Assembly (NCBI GenBank): GCA_003427395.1
Contig: BFEA01000018.1
Coordinates: forward strand, 1,199,962-1,226,089
Direction of reading: 5' to 3'
DNA length: 26,128 bases
From: Chara braunii
Lineage: Eukaryota; Streptophyta; Charophyceae; Charales; Characeae
Below the pieces are notes generated by a model. The model was not told where the DNA came from. It did no database searches and was given only the letters and a program-made list of their open reading frames with translations. Below are positions 9,716 through 18,693 of the stretch, in pieces; the stretch's first letter is position 1, and every line of letters starts with the position of its first letter. A program made the translations under genes and the position numbers.

Positions 9716-10479
9716 CTAAGGGTGGTAATAGCTCCTTGGGCATACGTAAGTTGTGCCTCGCGTGACTATCCTACTGTAGGGGTTCGCGAGAGGTACGACT
9801 AGCGCACTTGGCCGGAGCGGCAAAAAAGTCCTGTAAAATCCTGCGTGACGTGGTCGGGAGGGTCCCCCTGCGGGACCGATGTGCTCAACACCGCCTCCGT
9901 GCGCACGCACTTGCCATTGTCAAACATAATGACCAAAAAGAAAAGATCATTTAGTCCTAATTTTATCGAAAATAAAAATTTAACCCGCAATTGTGCCGAC
10001 TTTGTCACATCAACTAGAAAAATCACGCACGCCTCAAATCCGTGCGGCCACGCACTCCCTAGTTTTCCTCTGAACACACAATCAGCCACAAAAAGGTCGC
10101 GGCTCGCACTGCGCACACAATTTTCGAATCAAAATCCCGTTTCCGTCACTTGCGAAAACCAGGGTGGATACCCTTGTAAGGGTATTCGCACCAACACCGT
10201 ACGACAAGGCTGGTTCGATTCCGCTTCCACCAGGGCTGGGTCATGGCTAGCCTTGGTGTCTATCACTGCTGTTCGGTCGAAGTTGCCCTCTATACTGGTG
10301 GGGTAATGGTCCTGAGTGCTGGTCACACTAAGGTAGGATAGTAGCGATAGGGGGTGTGCTAGGAGTATAGACGCGAGGATGGGATGGGAGGTGGCCTCGT
10401 CTTCTCAAGACAACCATGGCTGACTGCACCTGGTAATCACCGTGGGCCTAGTAACTGGCCTCTATAACACCCTGGACTT
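9716..10479. other. Spacer with opposing frames, no gene recognised
   Basis: A 153-codon plus frame (9845-10306) and a 105-codon minus frame (10116-9799) overlap. Neither contains a motif or hydrophobic pattern that I recognise, and I cannot choose between them. The perfect palindrome at 10168-10185 lies inside. GGTTCGATTCC at 10211-10221 resembles a tRNA T-loop but no cloverleaf forms around it. Confidence 0.4.
10168..10185. repeat. Perfect 8-bp inverted repeat in nested hairpin
   Basis: ATACCCTT and AAGGGTAT flank a GT loop. Just outside, TGCGAA (10151-10156) and TTCGCA (10185-10190) are also complementary, so a larger interrupted stem can be drawn. No associated gene is known. Confidence 0.5.
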
Positions 10480-10503
10480 AAAAAATAAAAATAAAAATAA
10501 ATC
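10480..10503. repeat. (AAAAT)n short run
   Basis: Three to four AAAAT units follow CTGGACTTAA. Could be the A-rich tail of an old retroposed sequence. No flanking duplication found. Confidence 0.7.
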
Positions 10504-10569
10504 ATAACTTCGCAATGCATGACCATTCACAAACCAAAAGGGTAGTCATCTATGCTCCTGTGCCCTTCT

Positions 10570-10970
10570 TCATGCAGGACAAAGGAGGAATGCCAGTAGA
10601 TGAGTAGGACCGAAAAGACACAGAGGAGCGTGGGAATAAGCAAAAGGGGAGTAGAAGAGAGACACATACTGGCAAGAGCAGGAAGAGAGGTGGAGATGGG
10701 ATACATCAAGGAGGAGAGTGAGGTAGCGGAGGCTGAGCAACGGGAGTGGAAAGAAGAGGTAGAGAAGGAGAATGACAAGGACAACAATGAGGAGGAGGAA
10801 GAGCGGGAGGAGAGAAGTTGCCGCACCAATTGCATGGGCAGGCAGAGAATATGTCTGGCCGGTAGAGCGCCAGATTGCAAAAGAAATGCTGTGAGCCCAG
10901 TCCTCGACGGCCAGGCCCATGGTGCAAAGTTGGGCACCCACGAGACGGGCCGAGTCAAAAGAGAGGGGCA
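10570..10970. other. Purine-rich stretch with opposing frames
   Basis: The plus strand is heavily A/G-rich (GAGGAGGAA-type words). It gives a 135-codon plus frame (10600-11007) with an acidic Glu/Lys-rich centre and two minus frames of 143 and 133 codons with Ser/Leu-rich or hydrophobic centres. Such pairs are expected from strand-asymmetric composition. The minus frame 10971-10570 contains a Leu/Val/Ile-rich run that would score as a membrane helix, but I consider it compositional. No domain is recognised on either strand. Confidence 0.4.
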
Positions 10971-10990
10971 TTACACAATGCCCCTCTCTT
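10959..10990. repeat. Perfect 14-bp palindrome, ACAC loop
   Basis: AAGAGAGGGGCATT at 10959-10972 and AATGCCCCTCTCTT at 10977-10990 are exact reverse complements separated by ACAC. As RNA it would form a stable 14-bp hairpin with a 4-base loop. It lies about 20 bp upstream of the 58-bp tandem duplication. No gene is attributable. Confidence 0.85.
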
Positions 10991-11010
10991 GTATGGGCAT
11001 CCTATGAAAT

Positions 11011-11124
11011 ACTGCATCTTTCAGGGGCATCTGACAAGTTTTCCCAAACAGTAAAAAACATACCACCTACTGCATCTTTCAGGGGCATCTCACAAGTTCT
11101 CCCAAACAGAAGAAAAAATACTAC
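11011..11124. repeat. 58-bp tandem duplication
   Basis: ACTGCATCTTTCAGGGGCAT begins at 11011 and again at 11069. The following CTNACAAGTT and CTCCCAAACAG words are also repeated with a few substitutions. Two copies only. No coding frame is shared. Confidence 0.85.
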
Positions 11125-11835
11125 CTGTTTTTGTGCGTGGCCTGATGTAAACCAAGTAGTACCAGGCACAAAATTATCAGATATGTGTTTTCTTTCCCTT
11201 TCTCCGCTTTTTTGCAGAATGAGGGGGCAGGTGTGGGGGAAAAGGAGTGCATCAAAGCATGCCCATGGCCATAGCTCCTTCCATTGTGTTTTTCTGAGCA
11301 GAGTCAGATCACAGTAAAATCATGGGTGGAATGTGACATGATGCATCCGATACGGTCAATAATCCGCAATGTCAGAAGAATCCCCTCAGCTGCGCTTTTT
11401 TTCGTACCCCATAATACCCCATAATGTTTGAAGTTATAGGGCCACAGAAACAGTTGAGAGGTCATGCACTAGATGCGTAGAAAAGGAAAACAAAAAAACA
11501 AGCGAAAAGTGAATAGTTTAGGGTTCTTGCACCGGAACTGCGTTGCCGTACAGAATGGGTCATTATAAGAGAGCAACTTGGGCTCAGGCCCTAACGCCCT
11601 GTGCTTATCGAGGCCTGAACATGGCCCTGTGCATGCTCACTGTCCTCAAATTACCAAGTTCAGGCGTCCTTTGGCAGAAGTGCTGCAACGGTGGGACCCA
11701 GACCTTCCCATTGGGAAACATGAATCAAGGTGATTGACAGACACGGTGACTTGTGAACTCGTGAATTCTGAAAGACGGCAGTGAATCTAGAGGACATGGA
11801 AAAGGACAAAGTGCAGTGATGAAGCCAGAAAAGAA
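11125..11835. other. Spacer, no gene seen
   Basis: Mixed-composition sequence with only short frames. ACCCCATAAT is duplicated back to back near 11406-11425. Nothing else is recognised before the LINE-like frame at 11836. Confidence 0.45.
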
Positions 11836-12135
11836 TTGAGGGATCAGACTGAAATGGCTTAGAGATGTACAGTGCCAGCGGAGATGGGTTGTATCCATGC
11901 CTCATGTATTGAAACCACTGCATTGCTTCTTATGTCTTGAAGACGAAAAAGGAAAAACGAAAGACATCATCATACAAACTTGCAATCCTGAGCGCCTTCG
12001 GGACCGAGGTGTTGTTGTATGGATGACTCCATTGTATTAGTGGGGAGTTCCACCTGCTGGAAGAAGGGTCCAGCAGATGCAACAATGCAAGGAAGCAATG
12101 GAAATCATACTGGGACCTCAACCGAGGTTCGGTTG
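11836..12135 (+). pseudogene. LINE C-terminal remnant with zinc-finger-like residues
   Basis: One plus frame reads through this block with a single internal TAG. It contains HCFLCLEDEKGKTKDII, then a Cys-Asn-Pro, then VVVWMTPLY-stop-WGVPPAGRRVQ, ending at a TGA near 12137. The Cys/His spacing resembles the zf-RVT module that follows RT in plant-type LINEs. The tail aligns with IYWWGAAPAGNWVQ of the copy at 12720-13200, so the TAG replaces a Trp codon. The upstream RT is absent, so this is a 5'-truncated fragment. Confidence 0.6.
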
Positions 12136-12226
12136 AGGTGACAGAAGACTATTGAGGGGCCCTCTCAGCCCTAGGCTGTCAAAACAATTCATTACAGACC
12201 AACGCTCTTCAATAGGCACATCCGAA

Positions 12227-12250
12227 CCCCCCCCCCCCCCCCCCCCCCCC
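12227..12250. repeat. C24 homopolymer
   Basis: Twenty-four consecutive C, followed by TCCCAGCCCCC. Runs of this length are hard to sequence and assemble, so the flanking join deserves caution. Confidence 0.97.
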
Positions 12251-12299
12251 TCCCAGCCCCCAGTGCTAGCTTACTACTCATCTGAACTCAAAGTGTCGG

Positions 12300-12637
12300 C
12301 TTTGTATGGAACTTGCCTGTCAACGTCCCAGGAAGGGGGGTAAGCAGAAGGGAGGACAAGTGAAGTCTTTGAATGAGAAAAAGATCAGTGCTCACGGGGT
12401 CCCCAGCAGAATGACCAGCCCCCGACACCAATGGAAGCCACTGCGGTGTTGCTGGCACCGCAACCACAACACTGCGAGGCACACATACTGGCAGAGCAGG
12501 CACCAAACTCGGACCAGGCGGAAATGGTCATATGCGGGGCCAGAAAATACAGGGCCTCAAGCCCACAAACCCAGCAGCTATCCCCCAACTGTCACACCAG
12601 GAGTGGATGTGGCATCCATAATAAGAGAGAGATGAGT
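12300..12637 (+). pseudogene. Possible LINE proline/glutamine-rich C-terminal tail
   Basis: One plus frame ending near 12640 reads PTPMEATAVLLAPQPQHC and continues Gln/Pro-rich. It loosely resembles the C-terminal tail of the LINE at 24236-24560 (VLVAPSPQC, then Pro-rich). Other frames are also open here, including a 109-codon plus frame at 12306-12635, so the choice is uncertain. It sits between two better LINE remnants in the same orientation, which supports a LINE origin. Confidence 0.35.
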
Positions 12638-12719
12638 TAGGCAGTTGAACGTTGATGTGCAGAGGATTCAAAAATCAAGTTATTAAAAAATCTCAAGCAC
12701 AGGCCAGCTAAATTTTCTT

Positions 12720-13200
12720 CCTTGCAGTGGCAAATAATTCACAGATGTCTACCCACTAACGACTGGCTTATAGACCACACATACTTAGACCAACAAGGGC
12801 TGGCAAATCCATGGTGCAAGTAATGCCTAACTGCTTTTCCTAGCAAGAAAATCAGAGAAACCATAGAGCACGTATTCATGCAATGCCCAGCTGTGGTACT
12901 ACTATGGAGAAGATGGGACTGCATTTGGGATTGGAGAGCTATCCTGTTGGGGCACTGGGAACAGAATGACACACAACTTTTTGGGGTAACTAGGGCACAG
13001 TCACGAAAGCAGGTTTTTTTTTTTTTTTTTTGAAAACCAGCTTGCAAGGCCACTATCCCAGCGGTGGTAAGAGAACCGCCAGGATTGAGGCTTTGGGCGT
13101 TGGGTTGCTCCATCTATTGGTGGGGAGCAGCACCTGCTGGAAACTGGGTCCAGTGTCCCTTAGAAGAACAATTAGATACAATGACTGAGCTGTGGTAATT
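12720..13200 (+). pseudogene. LINE 3' end: zf-RVT module and C-terminus
   Basis: Plus-strand reading from about 12727 gives QWQIIHRCLPTNDWLI, then NPWCK-stop-C (a CxxC with a TAA inside), then ETIEHVFMQCPAVVLLW. This is the typical order of the zinc-binding module after plant LINE reverse transcriptases. An 18-T run at 13014-13031 interrupts the frame after SRKQ. The second part continues AVVREPPGLRLWALGC, IYWWGAAPAGNWVQ, and ends ...TMTELW at a TAA near 13197. RT is missing upstream, so the copy is 5'-truncated and inactive. Its 3' end runs directly into the tandem units at 13187-13970. Confidence 0.78.
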
Positions 13201-13970
13201 TACAATCCTACAGTAGAGCACCTCTATCCCGTGGAGCTGCCAATTAACCCTTCCTTTGTGGGTCCCCTAATCATCTGGCCCAGCCTGCACCTAGAAGATG
13301 TCTGCTGTTCTTTCCTGTTCCTAGGTTCCCCTGCAATCCAGAAGCCCCATTGATGTCAGCCTTCTTCCAGGTGTCCGCAGCCCCCCTGTGTCTTGTTGAC
13401 TGTTTCTCTTAAACTCTTACCTCAAATCACTACATTGCTCAGACCCTCTATCTTGGCGGTGGTGAGGGAGCCGCCAGGATTGAGGGTTTATCTGTTGGGC
13501 TGGTCCGTCTATTTTTATTGAAATCACTTTAAAACCCTAAACCCTCCCAGCATTATTCTTTGCAGAGTCTAAACTGGCTTTAGACCATGCTGCTGGGCTG
13601 TGGCCATTTACATTTGTACAGTAGAGCACACTCTTTCCCATGGAGGTGCTAATTAACCCTTCCTTTGTGGGTCTCCTAATCATCTGGCCCAGCCTGCACC
13701 CGGAAGATGTCTGCTGTTCTTTCCTGTTCCTAGGTTAATCCAGAAGCCCCATTGACGTCAGCCTTCTTCCAGGTGTCCGCAGCCCCCCTGTGTCTTGTTG
13801 CCTACAACATTGCTCAGACCCTCTATCTTGGCGGTGGTGAGAGAGCCGCCAGGATTGAGGTTTTATCTGTTGGGCTGCTCCATCTATTTTTATTGAACTC
13901 ATTTTAAAACCCTAAACCCTCCCAGCATTATTCTTTGCAGAGTCTAAACTGGCTTTAGACCATGCTGCTG
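13187..13970 (+). repeat. Tandem repeat of LINE 3' end, about 375-408 bp
   Basis: Two similar copies: 13187-13595 and 13595-13970. Each begins GCTGTGG..ATTTACA with CAGTAGAGCAC, then ATTAACCCTTCCTTTGTGGG and AGATGTCTGCTGTTCTTTCC. Each includes a GGCGGTGGTGAG..GCCGCCAGGATTGAGG segment (13454-13514 and 13830-13888) and ends TCTAAACTGGCTTTAGACCA. The GCGGTGGT..CATCTATT segment is the same as 13051-13109, inside the LINE coding end, at a matching spacing (403, then 376). The simplest reading is three tandem units, the first retaining the LINE C-terminal codons. Both copies carry AAACCCTAAACCCTCCC, a short plant-telomere-like word. Confidence 0.82.
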
Positions 13971-14349
13971 ATCCTGTGTATAGCCCAGGACTGTATTCCA
14001 TCAATACTAAAATTGTTTCATATCGGTGTCTAACCCCTACCACTGTCCTGTATAAAACCCTTGCCTAATCTCGAGATGAATCATTGTTAACAGATGTCGG
14101 CCGAACCATTCCACTCTCCCTTCTCCATTGGACACCAGTCTTGGCTTCTTCAATGTGATACATCCCTTCTGCTCCCCGTTCTCCTGGCTCAGGTGTCTGG
14201 TCCCGTCTGGGTAATGAAAAGGGGTGGTGGAGATAAGAAGAGAGGGGGGAGGGCGATGATGTCACTCTCACGTGCTCATCCCAAGACGAGGACAAAGGAG
14301 GGGGGATTTGCAGCGTAAGGGATCGAATAGTGGGAGTAGGGTTTGAGAG
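13971..14349. other. Spacer with TATA-like word, no gene recognised
   Basis: Follows the tandem units. TATAAAA at 14051-14057 sits in TGTATAAAACCCTTGCC and would be a fair plus-strand TATA box, but no recognisable plus-strand gene follows. From 14100 onward the minus strand may be the far 3' tail of the LINE that ends near 14350; I could not set a boundary. Confidence 0.4.
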
Positions 14350-14660
14350 GCCATTTGTGCTCCTCCATCCTCCAGTTCTTCCATTGCAGCCGGGAATCTT
14401 GAAGATCCGCCATTGCCCTCTTTGGGCCCAACAATTCTTATGTGAAGCGGCTTGTCAGTTCGGTTTCTTTATTCTGTTTCTGTGTTGGTTTGAGGGACAT
14501 ATCTTCCTGCACCTTTTGGATCTGTTGTTTGACCCTGTCCCACGTTGCTCTCACCCTCCCGACCAGATACTGTGACAGGTGTTCATTTGCCTGGGGGCCA
14601 GCAAAAGTGTGTTGATTTCTCTCAAACGAGCAATGGGCCCACCAGGCGAGCATCAGAAGT
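14350..14660 (-). pseudogene. LINE C-terminal tail
   Basis: A 72-codon frame (14653-14438) reads MLAWWAHCSFERNQHTFAG and RVRATWDRVKQQIQKVQED, then a stop, then ELLGPKRAMADLQDSRLQW. It aligns in order with the C-terminal part of the 23440-24560 copy (VVWQARCSHKKK; IRINIQKVWSSLKEK; VIWKPWW). The coordinates of the true end are uncertain. Confidence 0.6.
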
Positions 14661-14739
14661 TCAATTCAAACTACGCGGAAAAAAATTCCTCGTAAGGAGA
14701 CCAGTCCGGTCGAGGCTCAGTCAGGATCCCGAGGAGTAG

Positions 14740-15069
14740 CAATTTTGGAATCCACGGGAATCGGGAACCAGTAAGGATGGTCCAGGCGGCATCCCACCAT
14801 CTCCAAATCTAGGTGATCATGGGGCATCCTAGTAAGCAATGCTCCAGTGTGGCTCGACAAGGTTGGGAGAACCAATCACAGTATCTGCAGATAGGGGAGA
14901 GGAGGCCTCTTTGCTCTAGGTCAGTCCTGGAGAAGATCTAGTCTGGCGTAGGCAGGCAGTGGTGCAGAATCTGCCATTGAAGGACCCGGTGAGATATCGG
15001 CATGATGTGTGTGTAATGGGCCCAACTGAAGTCCACCAGATCAATCGGAGGTAATATGGAATCCTTTTC
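14740..15069 (-). pseudogene. LINE zf-RVT zinc-binding module, frameshifted
   Basis: The minus strand reads HRVLQWQILHHCLPTPD, then a TAG where the sister copy at 23587 has Trp (PDWVI), then SRTDLEQRGLLS. After a frame change near 14900 it continues PICRYCDWFSQPC, ATLEHCLLGCPMIT, a TAG, and IWRWWDAAW. CRYC, EHC and GCP supply the expected zinc-ligand pattern CxxC...H.C.....C. The alignment to the plus-strand copy at 23587-23892 is clear by eye. Confidence 0.82.
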
Positions 15070-15987
15070 CTACCTGTTTTGCACCTTTGTTGTAGTGGAC
15101 TGAGTTTTATGAATGATTCTGTATCCTTGTTTGACCGTGTATTCCCATGGGCTGAGAGGGGTGGTGGCACCATTTCGGGGCCACTGCCACTCTGCCGGGT
15201 CAAACGGGAGTGCCAAGATTGGGGAACAAGGCTGGAATACGAAGAGGGAGTGATCCTTTCCTTCTAACACCCGCACTCTGACCAAGCTCGCCCAGTTGTG
15301 AGCAGTGTCGCTTGCCTGGTCTCTTCTTATCTCAGAGCATATTGCTCCCGGGGAAGTAATTTCATATGCTTCTATTTGGGCGGTTTGATCAGTGAGTTTT
15401 GCCACGTTACCAACCGATAGCAGGGGTCTGGTCTGGGGCCAACGGACCACCTAATCCCCTTATTCAATCGAGGGTCCATTTTTTAACGGGCGAATCCATG
15501 CTAGAGGGATGGCTTCCTGTAGCTGTTCCACTTTTTTTCCCTTTCCCATGACATATTTTAGTTGGTTGTGCAGTTGGTCCGCTGTTTTCCATGCCCCCCT
15601 TTGGAAATCCCAGATATCTCCCACTATGAAAACCCCTTTGGCAACCCATTGTCTCCACTTTGATCGTCTTGATAGGTCACCGTGGAACGGCTTGCCTTGG
15701 ACATCACTTATGAAGGGGTTACCAAAGAGTGGTTGCCTTACAACCTCGTGCCACCGAAGAGGGGAGGGGTTATGCGCTGGGGTCCCATGTCTCTCCACAA
15801 CTTCAGCACATACTGGATCGTTGGCTGTATCTTTTCTTGTTTGGGTGTGTTCCGGTAGGGGGGCAGTTGTTGTGGTCGGCCCTGGGATCGGCAATGCAGG
15901 GCTGGTCAACCATTGCAGCGGGTGGACCTCCCTCTCTGGCGGTGAGGTGGGGGCGAGATTGGCAATCTGAATGTGGGCGTAAGGAGC
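15070..15987 (-). pseudogene. LINE connection region between RT and zf-RVT
   Basis: In the RT frame after the TAG at 15988, reading continues APYAHIQIANLAPTSPP and on through a 150-codon open stretch (15909-15460) containing LFGNPFISDV and VAKGVFIVGDIWDFQRGAW. After TAA and TAG codons near 15460 and 15454 it continues to 15070, ending PLSPWEYTVKQGYRI and a final TAG. The L.GNP.I and W...GI.. patterns are those found between RT and the zinc-binding module of plant-type LINEs. Confidence 0.78.
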
Positions 15988-17346
15988 CTATAAGAGTTCA
16001 TTCCCCATCAGTAGTCGAGTAATGATTTTGAAAGCAAGAGCTTTAAGCCGATCTTGAGGTTCTAAGATTGTCAGTCCCCCTTTCGACCAGGGCTGGGCAA
16101 TACTGTCCCAGACCACTCTAGAGAGGAACTTGGGATCTTCATGATCATTTTTCCACACATATGCAGATGCCGCTGTATACCGCATCGCAGAAAAATTTGC
16201 AGTATTGAGTGCAAGTGCTCTACCTACTATCGAGGTGTACAGGCCTTTCCACCCGGCCATTCTTCTCAAGGCCTCATCGACCAGGGAGGCGTCATGGTCT
16301 GGGGTGGTTCCAAGTGCTGTTAACCGTACTCCCAGTACTCGTATAGCCGCGTCCCAAGATTTCCAAGCTATCGCGGGGTCGGGAGGAGCAGGGAGATCTT
16401 GGGGGTGGAGCCACCAACCTTCTGTCTTGGAACCCCAATTCACCGCCATATCAGATGCTATTGAGAATGTGTGTATGGTGGCGACCAACGCTTGTAGAGA
16501 AGAACGGTTGGCTTTGGTCAACATTGTCAGATCATCCACAAAGAGTGATGTCACCAGGATGAAATAGTGCGGAATTTCGGGTACATCTATCTTCTCTATC
16601 TTTGGATTCGCTCTAATGGCCGTGGCAAGAGCCTCCGTTACTATCACGAACAACAACGGGGCGATGGAATCACCTTGCCTGACCAATCGTTGGAGTGGGA
16701 ATGGGTTGGAGAGATGGTCGTTCACCATGACATTTGTCATTCAACTTGCTGTTCTATGGAGGGTGTTCACCCGTTTCCTAAAGGTAGGGCCAAATTTTAT
16801 TTTTTGCATGCACAGGTCAAGGAAGATCCAATCCACATGGTCATAAGCCTTTTTAAAGTCAATGAAAAGGACCGCTGCTTCCTTCCCCCTTTGTCTTGCG
16901 TATTTGATAATCTCATCCACCAAGAGGATATTATCTTGTATGTTCCTTTTTGGTATAAACCCAAACTGGTTAGGGTGAATGAGATGTGACATATGGGGTA
17001 GCATGCGGTTAGTGAGTGTCTTCGCCATGAGTTTATAAGGGACAGACAAGAGTGTTAAGGATCTGTAATTTATGACCTCCTTCTTCGAGCCCTTTTTGTA
17101 GAGGAGGGCGATTACACCTTGGTTGAGGAGGCCTCCAAACGTGCCATCGGTCGGGACTGCGCTTATGTAATCCATGATGTATGATCCCATCGTGTCCCAG
17201 AAGGCAAGCCAGAACTCTTTAGGGAACGAGTCTAAACCCGGTGTTTTTTCGTCATCCATTTGTTGAATGGCAGTGTAGATCTCGTCCCAGCTCAGCGGGC
17301 GTTTCAGCGCAAACCGGTGTTCGGGTGAGAGGACAGCCTCAAGATT
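15988..17346 (-). pseudogene. LINE reverse transcriptase domain, one internal stop
   Basis: Frame open from the TAG at 17347-17349 to 16741 (TGA), then in the same frame 16740-15988 (TAG). RT motifs in order: LLYKKGSKK and YRSLTLLSVPYKLMAKTL (fingers), FIDFKKAYDHVDW (motif A, about 16866-16828), RQGDSIAPLLF (motif B, about 16680-16648) and SLFVDDLTML (motif C, about 16548-16519). All three catalytic aspartates remain. Motif C is FVDD rather than the usual YADD/FADD. The enzyme would copy LINE RNA at a nicked chromosomal target. The ATG codons at 17259 and 16740 are internal. The single TGA between motifs A and B makes it non-functional without readthrough. Confidence 0.92.
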
Positions 17347-17349
17347 CTA

Positions 17350-18010
17350 TAACATGTTGCCTCGCTTTCGTGACACTGTCAGCAGGCCACTAGGATATCT
17401 TGGAGTGAAAAGTTATTGGTAATACTTCGCCGCGTAATCGATGACAGCGTACGGGTTAGTAGCTTCTGGTTGATCCGAGTTTAACGGGTGTTTAAGCGAG
17501 ACTATAGTGGCCTGTTTCGCTCTCATCTTGACTTTTTTAAGAAAAAAAAATTGCCATAGTCCCGTCTGTGTGGATACGTTTGATTCTGTCATGAATTCTC
17601 CATGTCTATGGTTGGGCCTCTAGATATTTCTCGAGGCGGTCCCTTGCCTGTTGTAGGTTACTGTATCCGTCATTGTCCAAGGGGGTCGAGGATAGCCTGT
17701 CGTGCCAATTTTTCAAGGTACTGAGCAGATCCTCGAGGGTCGCCTTTCATTCCCTCGCCCTTTTGATTGAGCATTTTTTCACTCTTTCCCTCAGTTGGGC
17801 TACCCCTTGATTGACCCATTCGACTACTGACTCTATATCCTGTTTTTTAGACTGCCAAAACTCTCAATATTCTCTGACACACTGTTGAAATGTTGTTTGT
17901 TTGATCAATGATGTGTTAAATTTGAAGAAATTGGGTCCCCTTTCAAATGGAGGGCGCGAGATGAGGCCGATGGCGATCATCTTCTGATCAAAGGAGTGGG
18001 AGGGGCTAAA
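17350..18010 (-). pseudogene. LINE endonuclease end and linker to RT
   Basis: The minus strand near 18000-17900 reads FDQKMIAIGLISRPPFERG then NFFKFNTSLIKQTTFQQC. This is like the end of a LINE endonuclease, where a Ser-Asp-His motif precedes an RGP..F.F.. segment; here SDH appears as SFD, so the catalytic end is degraded. A helical charged linker follows (VVEWVNQGVAQLRERVKK; LQQARDRLEKYLEAQ) with TGA stops where Trp is expected. After a frame change near 17620 comes FFLKKVKMRAKQATIVSL and a tyrosine-rich stretch ending YYQ-stop-LFT, typical of the region just before RT. Confidence 0.65.
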
Positions 18011-18196
18011 GGGCGCGAAAGCAGTTTGTAAATGCATTTCAAACTGCCTTTTTGGAGTCCATTATGGTCCCAAGTTTCAAATGCAGTGGAAACTCTTGAC
18101 ATGCAGAAAAGTGGTAAGGTAGATTTTGCAATTGCAGTTCAGTTCGGCATGTGACCTTTTTTTTTTCTTCCGAACATGGCCTAGGAATCGTGGTTC

Positions 18197-18285
18197 TGGC
18201 CCAGCCACGCGACGAGATGCTCTTTTTTTTTTATATAATCTCACGCATGCCTAAGGCATCTCAGCCGTGGCCCAGCCACGCGACG
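18197..18285. repeat. Direct repeat of GGCCCAGCCACGCGACG
   Basis: GGCCCAGCCACGCGACG occurs near 18200 and again near 18269, about 70 bp apart. Each is preceded by an A/T-rich or T-rich stretch and followed by GAGAT-type words. No gene involved. Probably a small local duplication between the LINE 5' truncation and the MITE cluster. Confidence 0.7.
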
Positions 18286-18320
18286 GGGCCGAGATATTAA
18301 AAAAAAAAAAAAAAAACAGA

Positions 18321-18448
18321 GGGTCTTGCTCCACTACTCTCGACATGCACAAAAACAAAAATCATGACGTTGTATCTTTCCATATTTTAGCGGAAGATTC
18401 ACATGATTTTTGTCTTTTGTGCATATCGAGAGTAGTGGAGCAAGGCCC
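18321..18448. mobile_element. Fold-back MITE, best-preserved ends
   Basis: CTTGCTCCACTACTCTCGA at 18325-18343 is the exact reverse complement of 18426-18444. The match extends to 18321 and 18448 with one mismatch. Inside, ATGCACAAAAACAAAAATCA pairs with TGATTTTTGTCTTTTGTGCA, so nearly the whole 128 bp folds on itself around a core containing GTATCTTTCCATATTTTAGC. No coding capacity. Small size, long terminal inverted repeats and other copies in the window fit a non-autonomous DNA element. No target-site duplication was evident. The element borders an A17 run on the left. Confidence 0.78.
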
Positions 18449-18485
18449 CAAGGATGACACACATAAATAAGGAAATTTGAGAAGG

Positions 18486-18522
<37 letters not shown>
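18486..18522. repeat. A37 homopolymer
   Basis: Thirty-seven consecutive A between the two MITE copies. Possibly the tail of a retroposed sequence on the plus strand. No duplication flanks it. Confidence 0.95.
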
Positions 18523-18526
<4 letters not shown>

Positions 18527-18596
18527 GGTTGTTGTCAGCACGTCTATCCCCTAGGGCCTCTGTGTTGTTATCAGCCCCGTTGTGCCCATGTATCCC

Positions 18597-18689
18597 CATT
18601 GCACAAAAGACAAAAATCATGGCGCTGTATCTTTCCATGTTCTAGCGAAAAATTCGCTCTCGTTTTACACATTTCGAGAGTAGTGGAGT
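18597..18689 (+). mobile_element. MITE copy, left end diverged
   Basis: Contains TTGCACAAAAGACAAAAATC, GGCGCTGTATCTTTCCATGT, TCTAGCGAAAAATTCGCTCT and the right terminus TTTCGAGAGTAGTGGAGTG. The outer CTCCACTACTCTCGA of the left terminus is lost. Two small stems are possible inside: ATCTTTC with a following GAAA-like arm, and GCTCTCG with CGAGAGT. It immediately precedes the LINE RT fragment and is in inverted orientation to the copy at 19485-19566. Confidence 0.75.
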
Positions 18690-18693
18690 GAAA

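Larger units (their letters stand above)
14350..18010 (-). mobile_element. Degenerate LINE retrotransposon, 5'-truncated
   Basis: Read on the minus strand from 18010 to 14350, the order is: end of an endonuclease-like region, a charged linker, full reverse transcriptase, a connection region, the zf-RVT module and a C-terminal tail. This is the order of ORF2 in plant LINEs with an apurinic-type endonuclease. From about 17560 to 15070 one frame is used throughout with only a handful of stops. Frameshifts lie near 17620 and near 14900. Most of the endonuclease and any ORF1 are absent, so the copy is 5'-truncated as usual for LINEs. The component parts are listed separately. Confidence 0.88.

Noticed and set aside
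10200-10230. tRNA-like T-loop (GGTTCGATTCC) at 10211
   Set aside because: The bases on either side do not form a 5-bp T-stem or an acceptor stem, and no A box at the right distance was convincing. Too little for a tRNA or SINE call.
10570-10971. Hydrophobic minus frame that resembles a membrane protein
   Set aside because: The Leu/Ser/Phe content follows from the polypyrimidine minus strand. The opposite strand has an equally long acidic frame, and no splice or domain evidence exists.
13533-13925. Interstitial telomere from AAACCCTAAACCCTCCC words
   Set aside because: Only about two CCCTAAA units occur per copy, and they are part of the 375-408 bp tandem unit. This is too short to call a telomere relic.
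15509-16022. Plus-strand frames opposite the minus-strand LINE (for example 153 codons at 15509-15970)
   Set aside because: They are antisense shadows of the LINE connection region, which has clear homology-like motifs on the minus strand.
18597-18689. Hammerhead-type ribozyme suggested by the CGAAA word and paired stems
   Set aside because: The required CTGATGA core is absent from all four copies.
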